DNA of 64,000 nucleotides from Sphingorhabdus sp. Alg231-15 (GTDB lineage: Bacteria; Pseudomonadota; Alphaproteobacteria; Sphingomonadales; Sphingomonadaceae), in assembly GCF_900149705.1 (NCBI RefSeq), contig NZ_LT703001.1, positions 1,674,001-1,738,000 of the forward strand, written 5' to 3'. Made by a program: the position numbers and the translations under genes. The notes under the pieces are model-generated. The model did no database searches. It was not told where the DNA came from and worked only from the letters and a program-made list of their open reading frames with translations. Below are positions 17,124 through 25,378 of the stretch, piece by piece; the first letter of the stretch is position 1, and each line of letters starts with the position of its first letter.

Positions 17124-18011
17124 TCAATCAGCAGTTGATCCAGCAGGTCGGCCCTGCAACAGGCCCTTATTATCCATCATCACCCCGATAATGTGGCGCA
17201 TCAGCGCCTTGATCCGCGGTGTATCTTTCAGGTCCGGGTGGGTTAAAACCCAAAAATCCTGTGCCGCCTCTGGTTTTGCTTCCGGCAATCGAATGAAAGC
17301 GGGGTTGGGATCGGCAATGTAACAAGCGGTTCGGATCATGCCCAGACCCGACAAGGCCGCTTTGTGACGCAGATCGATATCGTCGAGCGCCAATATTATC
17401 GGCGCATCGGGGAAGGAGGAAGCGCTTATCCAATCCGGCCTGCCCCCCTTATAGGAGCCGGCGATCCAGCGGCGGTCCTCCGGTGCTGTTTTTACTAGAT
17501 AGTCTGCGCGGCTATAGTGGCACAGCATATAGGGAAACAGGCGCCGCCCAACATAATGGTCAGGTGGAGCATCAACACCGCGCACAACAATATCGGCTTC
17601 TGACCTGTCAAGATCGGCAAACTGGTATGAACTATAAATTGTCAGATCGATCTTGGGATGGCGTTGACAGAATTCGCCTATCGGATCGAGCAACAGATGT
17701 TCGGCCAGTGCATCTGGCAAGGACAAGGTGACGGGTCCGGACAGCTCGGTTTCGATCGCGCGCTGCTGGCGATCAGCGGACAGGTCAATTTCTTCCATCC
17801 TATGCGCCGCATCGACCATCCGCTTGCCGAGTTCCGTGGTTTGATAGCCGCCTGTGACCCGTTCAAACACGATGCCACCATGTCGCTGATTAATGACGCT
17901 GAGCCGCCGCGAGACAGTCGAATGGGTGACTCCCAGCAGTGTCGCCGCCCCTCGGACAGTACCCGAGCGAGACAAAGCTAATATCAGTCGATAATCATCC
18001 CAATTCGCCAT
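17124..18011 (-). CDS. LysR-type transcriptional regulator
   Basis: A 295-aa regulator with the LysR winged helix at the N-terminus (WDDYRLILALSRSGTVRGAA, then LLGVTHSTVSRRLSVINQRH) and a truncated-length effector-binding domain typical of the group. It is divergent from the DUF1330-like gene, and a 22-bp perfect palindrome (18011-18032) touches its start codon, so it probably represses itself and controls its neighbour. The inducer is unknown. Confidence 0.9.
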   Translation of the reverse strand: MANWDDYRLILALSRSGTVRGAATLLGVTHSTVSRRLSVINQRHGGIVFERVTGGYQTTELGKRMVDAAHRMEEIDLSADRQQRAIETELSGPVTLSLPDALAEHLLLDPIGEFCQRHPKIDLTIYSSYQFADLDRSEADIVVRGVDAPPDHYVGRRLFPYMLCHYSRADYLVKTAPEDRRWIAGSYKGGRPDWISASSFPDAPIILALDDIDLRHKAALSGLGMIRTACYIADPNPAFIRLPEAKPEAAQDFWVLTHPDLKDTPRIKALMRHIIGVMMDNKGLLQGRPAGSTAD

Positions 18012-18032
18012 TTGGTGCGTTATTGCACCAAA
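18011..18032. promoter_or_regulatory. Palindromic LysR operator candidate
   Basis: TTTGGTGC and GCACCAAA, perfect reverse complements, flank GTTATT. The left arm includes the last base of the LysR start codon on the minus strand and the right arm faces the divergent gene, whose ATG is 89 bases away. It contains T-N11-A type spacing expected for LysR sites. Binding this close to the start would block LysR expression, fitting autorepression. Confidence 0.6.
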
Positions 18033-18120
18033 TACTGGAAAAATAAATCCATATTTTACGCCAATCGATCGTTATACGGTGCGAGAACGCAACAAAACAT
18101 CCGATATTGGAGTCTCTAAT

Positions 18121-18894
18121 ATGTTATCGATCCGGACAGTCGCCGTCATTATGTCGCTAAGCGCGGCCTTCACCTTCACGCCGGCTTGCAGTCAATCCAC
18201 GCAAGAGGCATCGCCGAAATCTGTTGTCACAATGGAGAGCCTGACGCTGAAAAAAGGGCAAGTTCTCTCTATCATCCTGCCACAGGCAAAACCGGATGAA
18301 GCCGCTGCTCGACAGGAATATTATAAAAAAGCCTTTATGCTTGGCGCGCGATTTGGCCTGCAGCGCGAAGCAGTTTTGGCGATGGATGATGTGATTATCA
18401 GCGACTATCAACCATCAGGGCTTATTTTCTACTCCTACCCCGATGCAGCAGCCGAAAGAGGTCTTTCAAATGCTCCCGAATGGCCGGCGATCAAGGCGTC
18501 GCGGCCGCAAATCTGGGAAGAGCTGAAGATATATAGCGCGGAGCTGAAGAGCGATCTCAACCTCACATTTGATCCGAGCAAGAGCTATACGTTGGTTGTG
18601 GCCTGGCTGAATCCCGAAAATCCGGGCGATTACCAGCGCTATCTCAAAGGCATTGAACCTGCTGTTGCGGCCGCCGGAGGGCGTTTCATCTATAAAATGC
18701 ACAACCCCCAATATGAAGCCAATAGCATCACCAATGGTGCACCGGGCCAGTTGACTTTTGTAGAGTGGGATACGCTGGACGGCTTTACCAAAGTTCGCGG
18801 AAGCGCGGAATATAAGGCGAATTCACGCTATTTCGGATCGGGGACGAGCAAGGTCGAGTTTTACCGAATGACGACCGTCAAGAAATCAGACTAG
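18121..18894 (+). CDS. Secreted protein with DUF1330-like domain
   Basis: The 257-aa product starts with a signal sequence (MLSIRTVAVIMSLSAAFTF, with CSQS at the possible cleavage/lipid site). The C-terminal part, from SYTLVVAWLNPENPGDYQRY through GGRFIYKM and LTFVEWDTLDGFTKV, has the ordered pattern of a DUF1330 ferredoxin-like domain; a second similar unit may occupy the middle. Function not known. ATG 18121 has GGAG eight bases upstream. Divergent from the LysR gene and probably its target. Confidence 0.72.
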   Translation: MLSIRTVAVIMSLSAAFTFTPACSQSTQEASPKSVVTMESLTLKKGQVLSIILPQAKPDEAAARQEYYKKAFMLGARFGLQREAVLAMDDVIISDYQPSGLIFYSYPDAAAERGLSNAPEWPAIKASRPQIWEELKIYSAELKSDLNLTFDPSKSYTLVVAWLNPENPGDYQRYLKGIEPAVAAAGGRFIYKMHNPQYEANSITNGAPGQLTFVEWDTLDGFTKVRGSAEYKANSRYFGSGTSKVEFYRMTTVKKSD

Positions 18895-19052
18895 GTCGCG
18901 CGATCACATATCGGATCAATGCGGAGCCAGCCGGGCTGGGGCGACGTTTACAAGTTGAAAAATTTTGCTAGTTTGGTCCTCTGCAGACCGGCGTCTGTCA
19001 ACAAGCATCTGACCTGCAACAAGGTCAGTTAAAACCACGGGTCATCGACTAA

Positions 19053-19065
19053 CCGTTTTAAACGG
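19053..19065 (+). promoter_or_regulatory. Palindrome overlapping the ribosome site of the MBL gene
   Basis: CCGTTTTAAACGG is a perfect 13-bp palindrome whose right end shares GG with the GGAGG ribosome site of the following GTG start (19077). It could form a small hairpin that limits translation or act as an operator; evidence is sequence symmetry only. Confidence 0.3.
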
Positions 19066-19076
19066 AGGAGAAAACC

Positions 19077-20603
19077 GTGCAGACAGGTGACCAAGCCTTC
19101 ATATCCTATCCTTTTGCCGTCCAGTGGAAAACGAAGGGTTCCGCGGCGCAGTTAAAGGGCAAAGATCCGATAAACCAGCTTCTTTGGGGCGATTGGGCCA
19201 GGATTGAAGATATAAAAGGCCCCTGGTTCCAAATCCGGTCACGCGGTCGTACCGGTTGGGTGCGTCAGGAAAATTTGCAAAGCAATCGCATCCTGGAAGT
19301 CAATTTTGTTGATGTGGGCCAAGGCGACGGCGCGCATATTCAGACTCCGGATGACAAGGCGATGGTCGTTGATGCCGGCGTCGAAGATAATATGTATCGC
19401 TTTCTACGCTGGCGGTTCGGACGGTTCACACGGTCCTTTAAATTTGAGAATATGGTGATCAGTCATCCGGATAAAGATCACTATTTTGGCTTCAAGCCGT
19501 TATTCGAACATAGCAAGGTCAAGATTGGCAGCATTTTCCACAACGGTCTGGTTGAGCAGATTACCGCCGGAAAAAGCACATTGGGAAAGACCGAGAAGCC
19601 TGCGGGCGCCTCCCGCAAGCACTTTACAGGCATCATTGAGACGCGCGATCAACTGAAGTCTATCACCGATTCCCCGACAAAACGCGGCAAGCGATTATAT
19701 CCCAACCTGCTTCACACCGCTGAAACCAGCGGGCGGGTCAATGATATCGCGGGCGTTCTGGCCAGCGAGGACAGCAACGACCCCATCTATCTGCCCGGCT
19801 TCGCACCAACCGACAATCGCGGCATGACGATCAGACTGCTTGGTCCGGTTCCGACAACATTGTCTAATGGCAAGCAAGGACTTCCAAGTTTCGGCAGCAA
19901 AGGCAAAAGCAAAAATGGCCATAGTGTGATCCTGCAAATCGCCATCGGTGATGTCAAAATTCAACTTGGCGGCGATCTCAACGAACGGTCACAAGACTAT
20001 CTGCTCGAGCATTACACCGGACTGAAACATCCTCCAGCAAATGTGGAAGCCTCAATTGACATGGTTGAAGCCGCCCGCCCGTTTTTTGAAGCGGATATCA
20101 GCAAGGCTTGTCATCATGGCAGCGCCGATTTCTCTTCCACCTTCATGCGAGCCGTCAATCCGATTGCCACTGTGGTATCCAGCGGTGACGATGAACCGCA
20201 TAGCCATCCACGGCCCGACACACTGGGGGTCATCGGCAAATATGGTCGCGGTACACGGCCACTGATCTTCAGCACGGAACTGGCCCGATCAAGCAAGGAA
20301 ATCATCAAGCATCCCGATATCGTCCGCAACGAGCTGCGGTCCACCTTGCGCACCAACGAGGCAATTATCGAGGATCCCGGCTCTACCAGGGCCGCCAGAG
20401 CCAAAGCGGAAACGGCGATACAGGATGCGCTCAAAACCATAGAACGCAGCGTCGCCAATTATGGCATGATCAACCTGCGCACAGATGGAAAAAATGTACT
20501 GATGGCCCAACGCCTCGAGCGGCAACGGTCACGACGCCAACGCTGGGACATCCACTTGCTCGAACCGGATCAGAATAAGCGTTTGAAATATGTGATGCGG
20601 TAA
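19077..20603 (+). CDS. Stand-alone ComEC-like metallo-beta-lactamase hydrolase with SH3-like N-terminus
   Basis: A 508-aa cytosolic protein with no signal peptide or membrane helices. Residues about 5-68 form an SH3-like region (LLWGDWARIEDI, WFQIRSRGRTGWVR). From residue 73 follows a metallo-beta-lactamase domain: VNFVDVGQGDG, MVVDAGVEDN, and SHPDKDH (His130, Asp132, Asp134, His135), then KACHHGSADFS, the pattern of the ComEC/Rec2 C-terminal nuclease. A 60-residue insertion and a C-terminal extension of about 110 residues are lineage-specific. Likely a metal-dependent phosphodiesterase or nuclease; substrate unknown. Start GTG 19077 after GGAGG. Confidence 0.75.
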   Translation: MQTGDQAFISYPFAVQWKTKGSAAQLKGKDPINQLLWGDWARIEDIKGPWFQIRSRGRTGWVRQENLQSNRILEVNFVDVGQGDGAHIQTPDDKAMVVDAGVEDNMYRFLRWRFGRFTRSFKFENMVISHPDKDHYFGFKPLFEHSKVKIGSIFHNGLVEQITAGKSTLGKTEKPAGASRKHFTGIIETRDQLKSITDSPTKRGKRLYPNLLHTAETSGRVNDIAGVLASEDSNDPIYLPGFAPTDNRGMTIRLLGPVPTTLSNGKQGLPSFGSKGKSKNGHSVILQIAIGDVKIQLGGDLNERSQDYLLEHYTGLKHPPANVEASIDMVEAARPFFEADISKACHHGSADFSSTFMRAVNPIATVVSSGDDEPHSHPRPDTLGVIGKYGRGTRPLIFSTELARSSKEIIKHPDIVRNELRSTLRTNEAIIEDPGSTRAARAKAETAIQDALKTIERSVANYGMINLRTDGKNVLMAQRLERQRSRRQRWDIHLLEPDQNKRLKYVMR

Positions 20604-20608
20604 CATTG

Positions 20609-21070
20609 ATGTTTTCCAGTGTTCCAGCAATAAAAGCCGGAATGTCAGAGAATAGCGAACAGTCCATATCACTCGATGATCAGAAGATTGTCGTTTTCGA
20701 TGCTGAATGCATATTATGCTCAGCCAACGCGCAATTCATCCTGAAATATGATCGTCGGAGGCATTTTATGCTGGCCGCGATGCAAGGCAATTATGGCAGC
20801 GCGCTTTACCGAAAGCACGACATTGATCCGACCAATCCCGAAACGTTGATACTGGTTTATAAAGACAAACTGCTGCGGAACAGCGATGCTGTTCTTGCAA
20901 TCTATGCGGATCTTGGCTGGCCTTGGAAGCTGGCAATCGTTGCAAGGATCATTCCCAAATTTCTGCGCGATCCGATCTATCTGTTCGTTGCACGCAACCG
21001 GTATCGCATATTTGGAAAACGGGACAGCTGTTGGTTGCCAACACCAGAATATCGAGATCGCATGTTGTGA
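20609..21070 (+). CDS. DCC-family protein (DUF393), second copy
   Basis: A 153-aa DUF393 protein with FDAECILCS near residue 32, the CxxC mark of the family, and LIVYKDKLLRNSDAV-like middle part followed by a hydrophobic LAIVARIIPKFLRDPIYLFVARNRYR end. ATG 20642 is an alternative start. The TGA at 21068-21070 overlaps the GTG start of the saccharopine dehydrogenase-like gene (GTGA), so the two are translated together and may act together. Starts a few bases after the MBL gene ends, so the three may be one operon. Confidence 0.8.
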   Translation: MFSSVPAIKAGMSENSEQSISLDDQKIVVFDAECILCSANAQFILKYDRRRHFMLAAMQGNYGSALYRKHDIDPTNPETLILVYKDKLLRNSDAVLAIYADLGWPWKLAIVARIIPKFLRDPIYLFVARNRYRIFGKRDSCWLPTPEYRDRML

Positions 21071-22695
21071 AAAAAATCATGATATTGGGCGGATATGGCG
21101 GTTTTGGCGGGCGTTTGTCCGACTTACTCGCTGAACGCGGTCACCACATTCTGGTGGCCGGGCGGAGCCAGCTTAAGGCCGAGAAATTCTGCGAGAAGAT
21201 CGAAAATGGGCAGGCTGTCCAGATGGATCGCAATGGCAACATCCGAGAAGCGATCATACAGCATCAACCTGACCTGATCATTGATGCTGCCGGGCCATTT
21301 CAAGGGAGCAGCTACCGGGTGGCCGAGCATTCTATTGCGGCCGCTATACCCTATCTGGATCTTGCAGATGGGCGGGCCTTTGTATGCGGTATCGGCAAAC
21401 TCGATGATGCGGCAATCGCTGCTGGTGTTCCTGTCATTTCCGGAGCATCCAGCGTGCCGGCCCTATCCGGTGCAGTGATCCGTCACTTAGCTTCCGAAAC
21501 AGAACATGTTGAAGCGATCGAAATGGCGATCAGCGCCTCAAACAAGGCCACTGTCGGGTCGTCTGTCAGCAATGCTATCCTCAGCTATGTGGGAAAGCCA
21601 ATACAAGTTCGTCAGGCGGGTCGTTGGGATACAGTTTATGGTTGGCAAGATATCCGTTCTATCGACTTCGAGGTGAATGACACTCCCGGTATTGGAAAGC
21701 GACTGGTGGCACTAGCAGATGTTCCCGACCTGGAGCTTGTGCCGCGTCAATTTGAGAATATGCCCGCGGTCAGCTTTCGCGCTGGCACTGAGCTGGCCTT
21801 CCAAAACCGGGGCCTGTGGATAGCAAGCTGGCCAGTTCGATGGGGATGGATAAGATCGCTCGAACCGGCTGCGAAATTCCTTCTTTCATTACAGAATGTC
21901 ACACGCGCTTTGGGTTCTGACGTTTCGGGAATGAAAGTTGAGCTATTTGGTCATATGGAGAGTAAGCCCAGCCGCAACAGCTGGACGCTGATTGCTCAAA
22001 AGGGAGATGGCCCCCAAATTCCAACATTTGCCGCTGTGATCTTGTCAGAAAAGATATTGTGTGGGCAACTGAAAGCGGGCGCCTATGAGGCCAGTCAGCT
22101 GCTAACGCTTTCCGAATTTCAGCCGCTCTTTGATCGTTATGCCATCGCCCATGAGACCATCACCCGGGAAACCGTCCCTTCGCTTTATCAAAGGGTAATG
22201 GGAAGCGATTTCGAACAATTGCCGGGCAGCTTGCAACAATTGCACACGGTTATGCGCGATGGCGGCTTTCGCGGCGAAGCCGAAGTTACACGCGGTAAAA
22301 ACCCTATAGCGCGATCGATTGCGACGATTTTCGGTTTCCCCACTGTCGGCAAACATGATTTGCAAGTTCACATAAAAATCGATGACAAAGGGGAGCGCTG
22401 GACACGCAGTTTTTCGGGTAAAATATTTGCCAGCCACCTGCGAAAATCAGGGCGCTATCTCACAGAGAATTTCGGTCTGCTTCAATTCCAGTTCGCTCTT
22501 CCTGTCACGGATGGCAGCCTGACGATGGTGATGACGGGCTGGAAATTCGGGTTTCTGCCCTTGCCCTTGTTTCTGGCTCCGAGATCAGAGGCAAGCGAAT
22601 GGGAAGAAAGCGGACGCTTTCACTTTGATGTACCCATCACTCTGCCGCTAGTCGGTTTAATGGTCCATTATCGCGGTTGGCTGGAGCCCCGCTGA
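21067..22695 (+). CDS. Saccharopine dehydrogenase-like protein with C-terminal DUF4166
   Basis: A 542-aa fusion. The first 350 residues form a saccharopine dehydrogenase/NAD(P)-binding domain opening with KKIMILGGYGGFGGRL; LIIDAAGPFQGSSY and GASSVPALSGAV are typical of its reductase-like subgroup. The last 190 residues (SLYQRVMGSDFEQLPGSL to the end) match DUF4166. The substrate is unknown. The frame is open upstream to 20923, but GTG 21067, sharing GTGA with the stop of the DCC gene, begins exactly at the Rossmann strand and is preferred. The DCC plus DUF4166-dehydrogenase pairing suggests a common redox reaction. Confidence 0.82.
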   Translation: MKKIMILGGYGGFGGRLSDLLAERGHHILVAGRSQLKAEKFCEKIENGQAVQMDRNGNIREAIIQHQPDLIIDAAGPFQGSSYRVAEHSIAAAIPYLDLADGRAFVCGIGKLDDAAIAAGVPVISGASSVPALSGAVIRHLASETEHVEAIEMAISASNKATVGSSVSNAILSYVGKPIQVRQAGRWDTVYGWQDIRSIDFEVNDTPGIGKRLVALADVPDLELVPRQFENMPAVSFRAGTELAFQNRGLWIASWPVRWGWIRSLEPAAKFLLSLQNVTRALGSDVSGMKVELFGHMESKPSRNSWTLIAQKGDGPQIPTFAAVILSEKILCGQLKAGAYEASQLLTLSEFQPLFDRYAIAHETITRETVPSLYQRVMGSDFEQLPGSLQQLHTVMRDGGFRGEAEVTRGKNPIARSIATIFGFPTVGKHDLQVHIKIDDKGERWTRSFSGKIFASHLRKSGRYLTENFGLLQFQFALPVTDGSLTMVMTGWKFGFLPLPLFLAPRSEASEWEESGRFHFDVPITLPLVGLMVHYRGWLEPR

Positions 22696-22703
22696 AACAG
22701 TCC

Positions 22704-23210
22704 TTATCCCGGGCAATCGCCTTGCCGCACTGCACCGATACTCATTGCCAATTTGGCCGTTTCATCGCTGTCCGGGTCTTTGATGTCGAATGCCATTTCA
22801 CTATCATAGCCTTCGGGATTAGCCTGACCGCTCATTTTGATATTAATGTCACCCTTGCCAGTGCCTTTGCAGGTCATCTCCAGATCAATAGTGGTTGCGG
22901 ACCCTTCGTCCTTGATGGTTTCGCATTGACCGCCTAGCGCGCCGGACATCTGCTTGGCAGCTTCTTTCCACTGGGATCCATTGTCATCACCCTGCATGCA
23001 AAAAAGGCCGCCCGTACCGCCACCAGCGGCCCGTTCCATTTGAGTGATCGTATTTTTCCGCGCGTCTTCAGTCATGCCTGGAAAATCGAGTTCGGTAATC
23101 TTGACCGTTTGCTTGTATTGGCCAGCCGTCGGACTGCCATCTCCATCACTACCGCATGCCGCCAGCATGAGAGGAGCCGACAAGAGCGGCAGAAGAAATT
23201 TGTTGGTCAT
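22704..23210 (-). CDS. DUF3617 lipoprotein
   Basis: A 168-aa lipoprotein: MTNKFLLPLLSAPLMLAACG ends in the lipobox LAAC. The body matches DUF3617 in layout: GQYKQTVKITELDFPG, a cysteine in LFCMQGDD, CETIKDEG, and a terminal RQGDCPG. The family is common in sphingomonads and has no assigned role. Convergent with the DUF4166 gene, eight bases apart. Confidence 0.82.
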   Translation of the reverse strand: MTNKFLLPLLSAPLMLAACGSDGDGSPTAGQYKQTVKITELDFPGMTEDARKNTITQMERAAGGGTGGLFCMQGDDNGSQWKEAAKQMSGALGGQCETIKDEGSATTIDLEMTCKGTGKGDINIKMSGQANPEGYDSEMAFDIKDPDSDETAKLAMSIGAVRQGDCPG

Positions 23211-23265
23211 GGAAGAATGCTTTCTGTTGTTTCTTATGCGGTTCTATCCATCGTCGGCTGAATTG

Positions 23266-23282
23266 AAAAGCCCCCCGGGGCG
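23266..23282 (-). terminator. Weak terminator after the TPR gene
   Basis: On the minus strand GCCC, CGGG, GGGC, TTTT makes a four-pair GC stem followed by a short T run, just after the TPR gene stop. Short, so only tentative. Confidence 0.3.
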
Positions 23283-23289
23283 TAATCCC

Positions 23290-24078
23290 TTATTCGCTAA
23301 CGCTTGTGACCAGCTGCGCGAGATATTTCTTTGCAACCTTGGCTGACCGGCTTTCCGCATCAATCTGGACCGCCTTTTCCCAATTGGCTTTGGCTTCAAC
23401 CATATCGCCTGCTTCATAAGCAATATTACCCGCTTCCAGCGCGACCGCCGGGTCACGCGCGGCTAGTTTGGCGGCGACCTGGATATCGGCTTTCGCCTGC
23501 GGCAGATCACCCATCCGCCGCGCGAGTGTAGCTGATAAAAGCCAGCCCAGTGGATCCTGCGGCGCCAGTTTGTGGACCAATAGAAATTCCGCTTTCGCAG
23601 CGGTATAGTCATTCAGCGCGACATGGGCCCGAGCGCGATCCAGGTGCACTTCCCCCTTCTCCAGTCCGACCAGACTACCTTGTACAAGAGCAGCATTGAG
23701 ATATTCGAGAGCCTTTTCAGGCAGATTTCCCGCCAGTGCGGCATTGCCGGCCTGAGCCCAGAAATTGGCGACACGCGGATATTTGGCAATCTCCGCTTCC
23801 TGTGCCGCTTCTGCAAATGTCTTTGTGGCAGCGGCCCAGTTAAACTGCTCGGCATAAGCGAAACCCAAACAATGCCGGGCGAGAAAGCCGCCACCTTCAA
23901 TCCGCCATTTATTCGCTTCAACAACCGCGCTCACCGGATCGTCAACGGCCAGATCGACACATTCGTTGAAGCGAACTTCCGTCATAGTCATCGGCGCGGA
24001 GGGATTTATCGTCGGCGGAGCGGGTGAGCCAAAGGGATTGGCCGATTGAGCAAAAAGAAGAACAAGAGAACTGAGCAT
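23290..24078 (-). CDS. Secreted tetratricopeptide-repeat protein
   Basis: A 262-aa protein with a short signal-like N-terminus (MLSSLVLLFAQSANPFG) and several TPR-like helical pairs: FNWAAATKTFAEAAQEAE, KALEYLNAALVQGSLVG, DYTAAKAEFLLVHKLAPQDP, and DMVEAKANWEKAVQIDAES. TPR proteins act as adaptors; no partner is evident. The cysteine pair near residues 36 and 69 could form a disulfide. Confidence 0.78.
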   Translation of the reverse strand: MLSSLVLLFAQSANPFGSPAPPTINPSAPMTMTEVRFNECVDLAVDDPVSAVVEANKWRIEGGGFLARHCLGFAYAEQFNWAAATKTFAEAAQEAEIAKYPRVANFWAQAGNAALAGNLPEKALEYLNAALVQGSLVGLEKGEVHLDRARAHVALNDYTAAKAEFLLVHKLAPQDPLGWLLSATLARRMGDLPQAKADIQVAAKLAARDPAVALEAGNIAYEAGDMVEAKANWEKAVQIDAESRSAKVAKKYLAQLVTSVSE

Positions 24079-24180
24079 GCATTAAAATCCGTTGGCCCAA
24101 TAATCATCAAAGGGCGTTTTATGACGATCCATCGCAATGACAGATCAGTTTCACCACCAACTGGTCCGCCAATTGCCCAA

Positions 24181-24927
24181 TTAATCCAGCCGCGAAACCA
24201 CATCAATCAGCAGGGCAATATCCTGATCGCGTGACAAGCGGTGATCGCCGTCCTTTACCAAATGCACCTGCACATCGGCTGAACGCATTTTCTTGGCGAT
24301 TTCCAAAGCATAAGCCCATGGCACATCGGCATCTTCCTGCCCGTGAAGCAGTCGCACCGCGCCATCAAAGGTGATCTCCTTGTGAAGCATCCGATTGGCT
24401 TCGCCCGACTGCCAGAAGACATTTGTCGTCACATAGGGATCATCGCTATATTCGCTATGCTCTTCAAGCTTGCCTTCGCGCAGGATCGTCATTTTCTGTT
24501 CTTGTGTGAAGCCCCAGTCGGTAAAATCGGGCGCCGCAGCGATACCGATCATCGCCTTCACCCGCATAGGCCGGGCAAGCGCGACAAGCAGCATCAGCCA
24601 GCCGCCCATGGAAGAACCCACCAAAGTTATCGAACCCGATGTCACTTTCTCGATCAGGAACAGCACATCGTCACGCCAGTCGATCAGGCTCTGCTCTTCA
24701 AATTCGCCGCCGCTGGCGCCGCATCCTGCATAATCCAGGCGCAACATCGCGCGGCCGGTTTCGGCAGCCCATTGATCCAGAGCCAGCGCCTTGCCACCCT
24801 CCATATCCGACATATAGCCGGGCAGAAAAACAAGCGTACTGCCCTTCACACCGTCTTTGGCGGCACGATAGCAATAAGCCAGATCAGCACCACCAGGGCG
24901 CTGCATGTAAAGAATATCGTCTTCCAT
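24181..24927 (-). CDS. Alpha/beta hydrolase (serine aminopeptidase-like)
   Basis: A 248-aa cytosolic alpha/beta hydrolase. The nucleophile elbow is LVGSSMGGW (Ser in GSSMG), the acid is likely in HGQEDADVPW, and the terminal histidine in KDGDHRLS; oxyanion region LPGYMSDMEGGKA. The family covers palmitoyl thioesterases (ABHD10/YheT-like), bem46-like and BAAT enzymes; substrate not readable. Single gene. Confidence 0.85.
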   Translation of the reverse strand: MEDDILYMQRPGGADLAYCYRAAKDGVKGSTLVFLPGYMSDMEGGKALALDQWAAETGRAMLRLDYAGCGASGGEFEEQSLIDWRDDVLFLIEKVTSGSITLVGSSMGGWLMLLVALARPMRVKAMIGIAAAPDFTDWGFTQEQKMTILREGKLEEHSEYSDDPYVTTNVFWQSGEANRMLHKEITFDGAVRLLHGQEDADVPWAYALEIAKKMRSADVQVHLVKDGDHRLSRDQDIALLIDVVSRLD

Positions 24928-24986
24928 TCATGTCTTCCGTTAATGTTCCGTGACCCTGCCTACGCAGGAGCAGGAATGACATCAAC

Positions 24987-25340
24987 TCAAACGTGTGGAG
25001 AGCCGAAATAAACAATCCCGAGACAAAGAAACGCAATGATCAGCATACCCACACCGCTCAGCATAGGTTGCCTGATTTTTGGCAATAATTTCATCAGTTC
25101 TGTAGGCGGATCACCAGTAAAGCCCATTTCCCAGTTCGGACGAGACTTGATCCCGTCGTCCAGTCCGAAAACATGCGAACCTCCGGTTAGTCCGCGATAG
25201 ACGAGGTCGCCAAAATAATAGGCTTCGCTGCGCCACTGATTTTCGAAAAACAGAAAGGTGTTACCAATAGTTTCGATCCGCACGTGACGTTTGCGTGCGC
25301 CCTTGGCATCACGGTGCCAGACAGGGGTCGAGTTGCTCAT
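24987..25340 (-). CDS. Small protein with one C-terminal membrane helix, unknown
   Basis: A 117-aa protein not recognised. It is polar for the first 90 residues, with TPVWHRDAKGARKRHVRIET and YYFGDLVYRGLTGGSHVFG, then has a single predicted membrane helix (SGVGMLIIAFLCLGIVYFG) at the very end, as in tail-anchored proteins. Located between two hydrolase genes on the same strand. Confidence 0.6.
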   Translation of the reverse strand: MSNSTPVWHRDAKGARKRHVRIETIGNTFLFFENQWRSEAYYFGDLVYRGLTGGSHVFGLDDGIKSRPNWEMGFTGDPPTELMKLLPKIRQPMLSGVGMLIIAFLCLGIVYFGSPHV

Positions 25341-25378
25341 AGCGGTCCCGCCAATAGCAGAACACGGTTTACATATCG

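Noticed and set aside
19077-20603. MBL protein as part of an anti-phage system
   Set aside because: No partner effector, toxin, CRISPR or restriction gene nearby; the neighbours are metabolic-type proteins.
20923-21066. Extended N-terminus for the saccharopine dehydrogenase-like protein
   Set aside because: It reads through the DCC gene in a different frame; GTG 21067 begins exactly at the Rossmann strand and overlaps the DCC stop.
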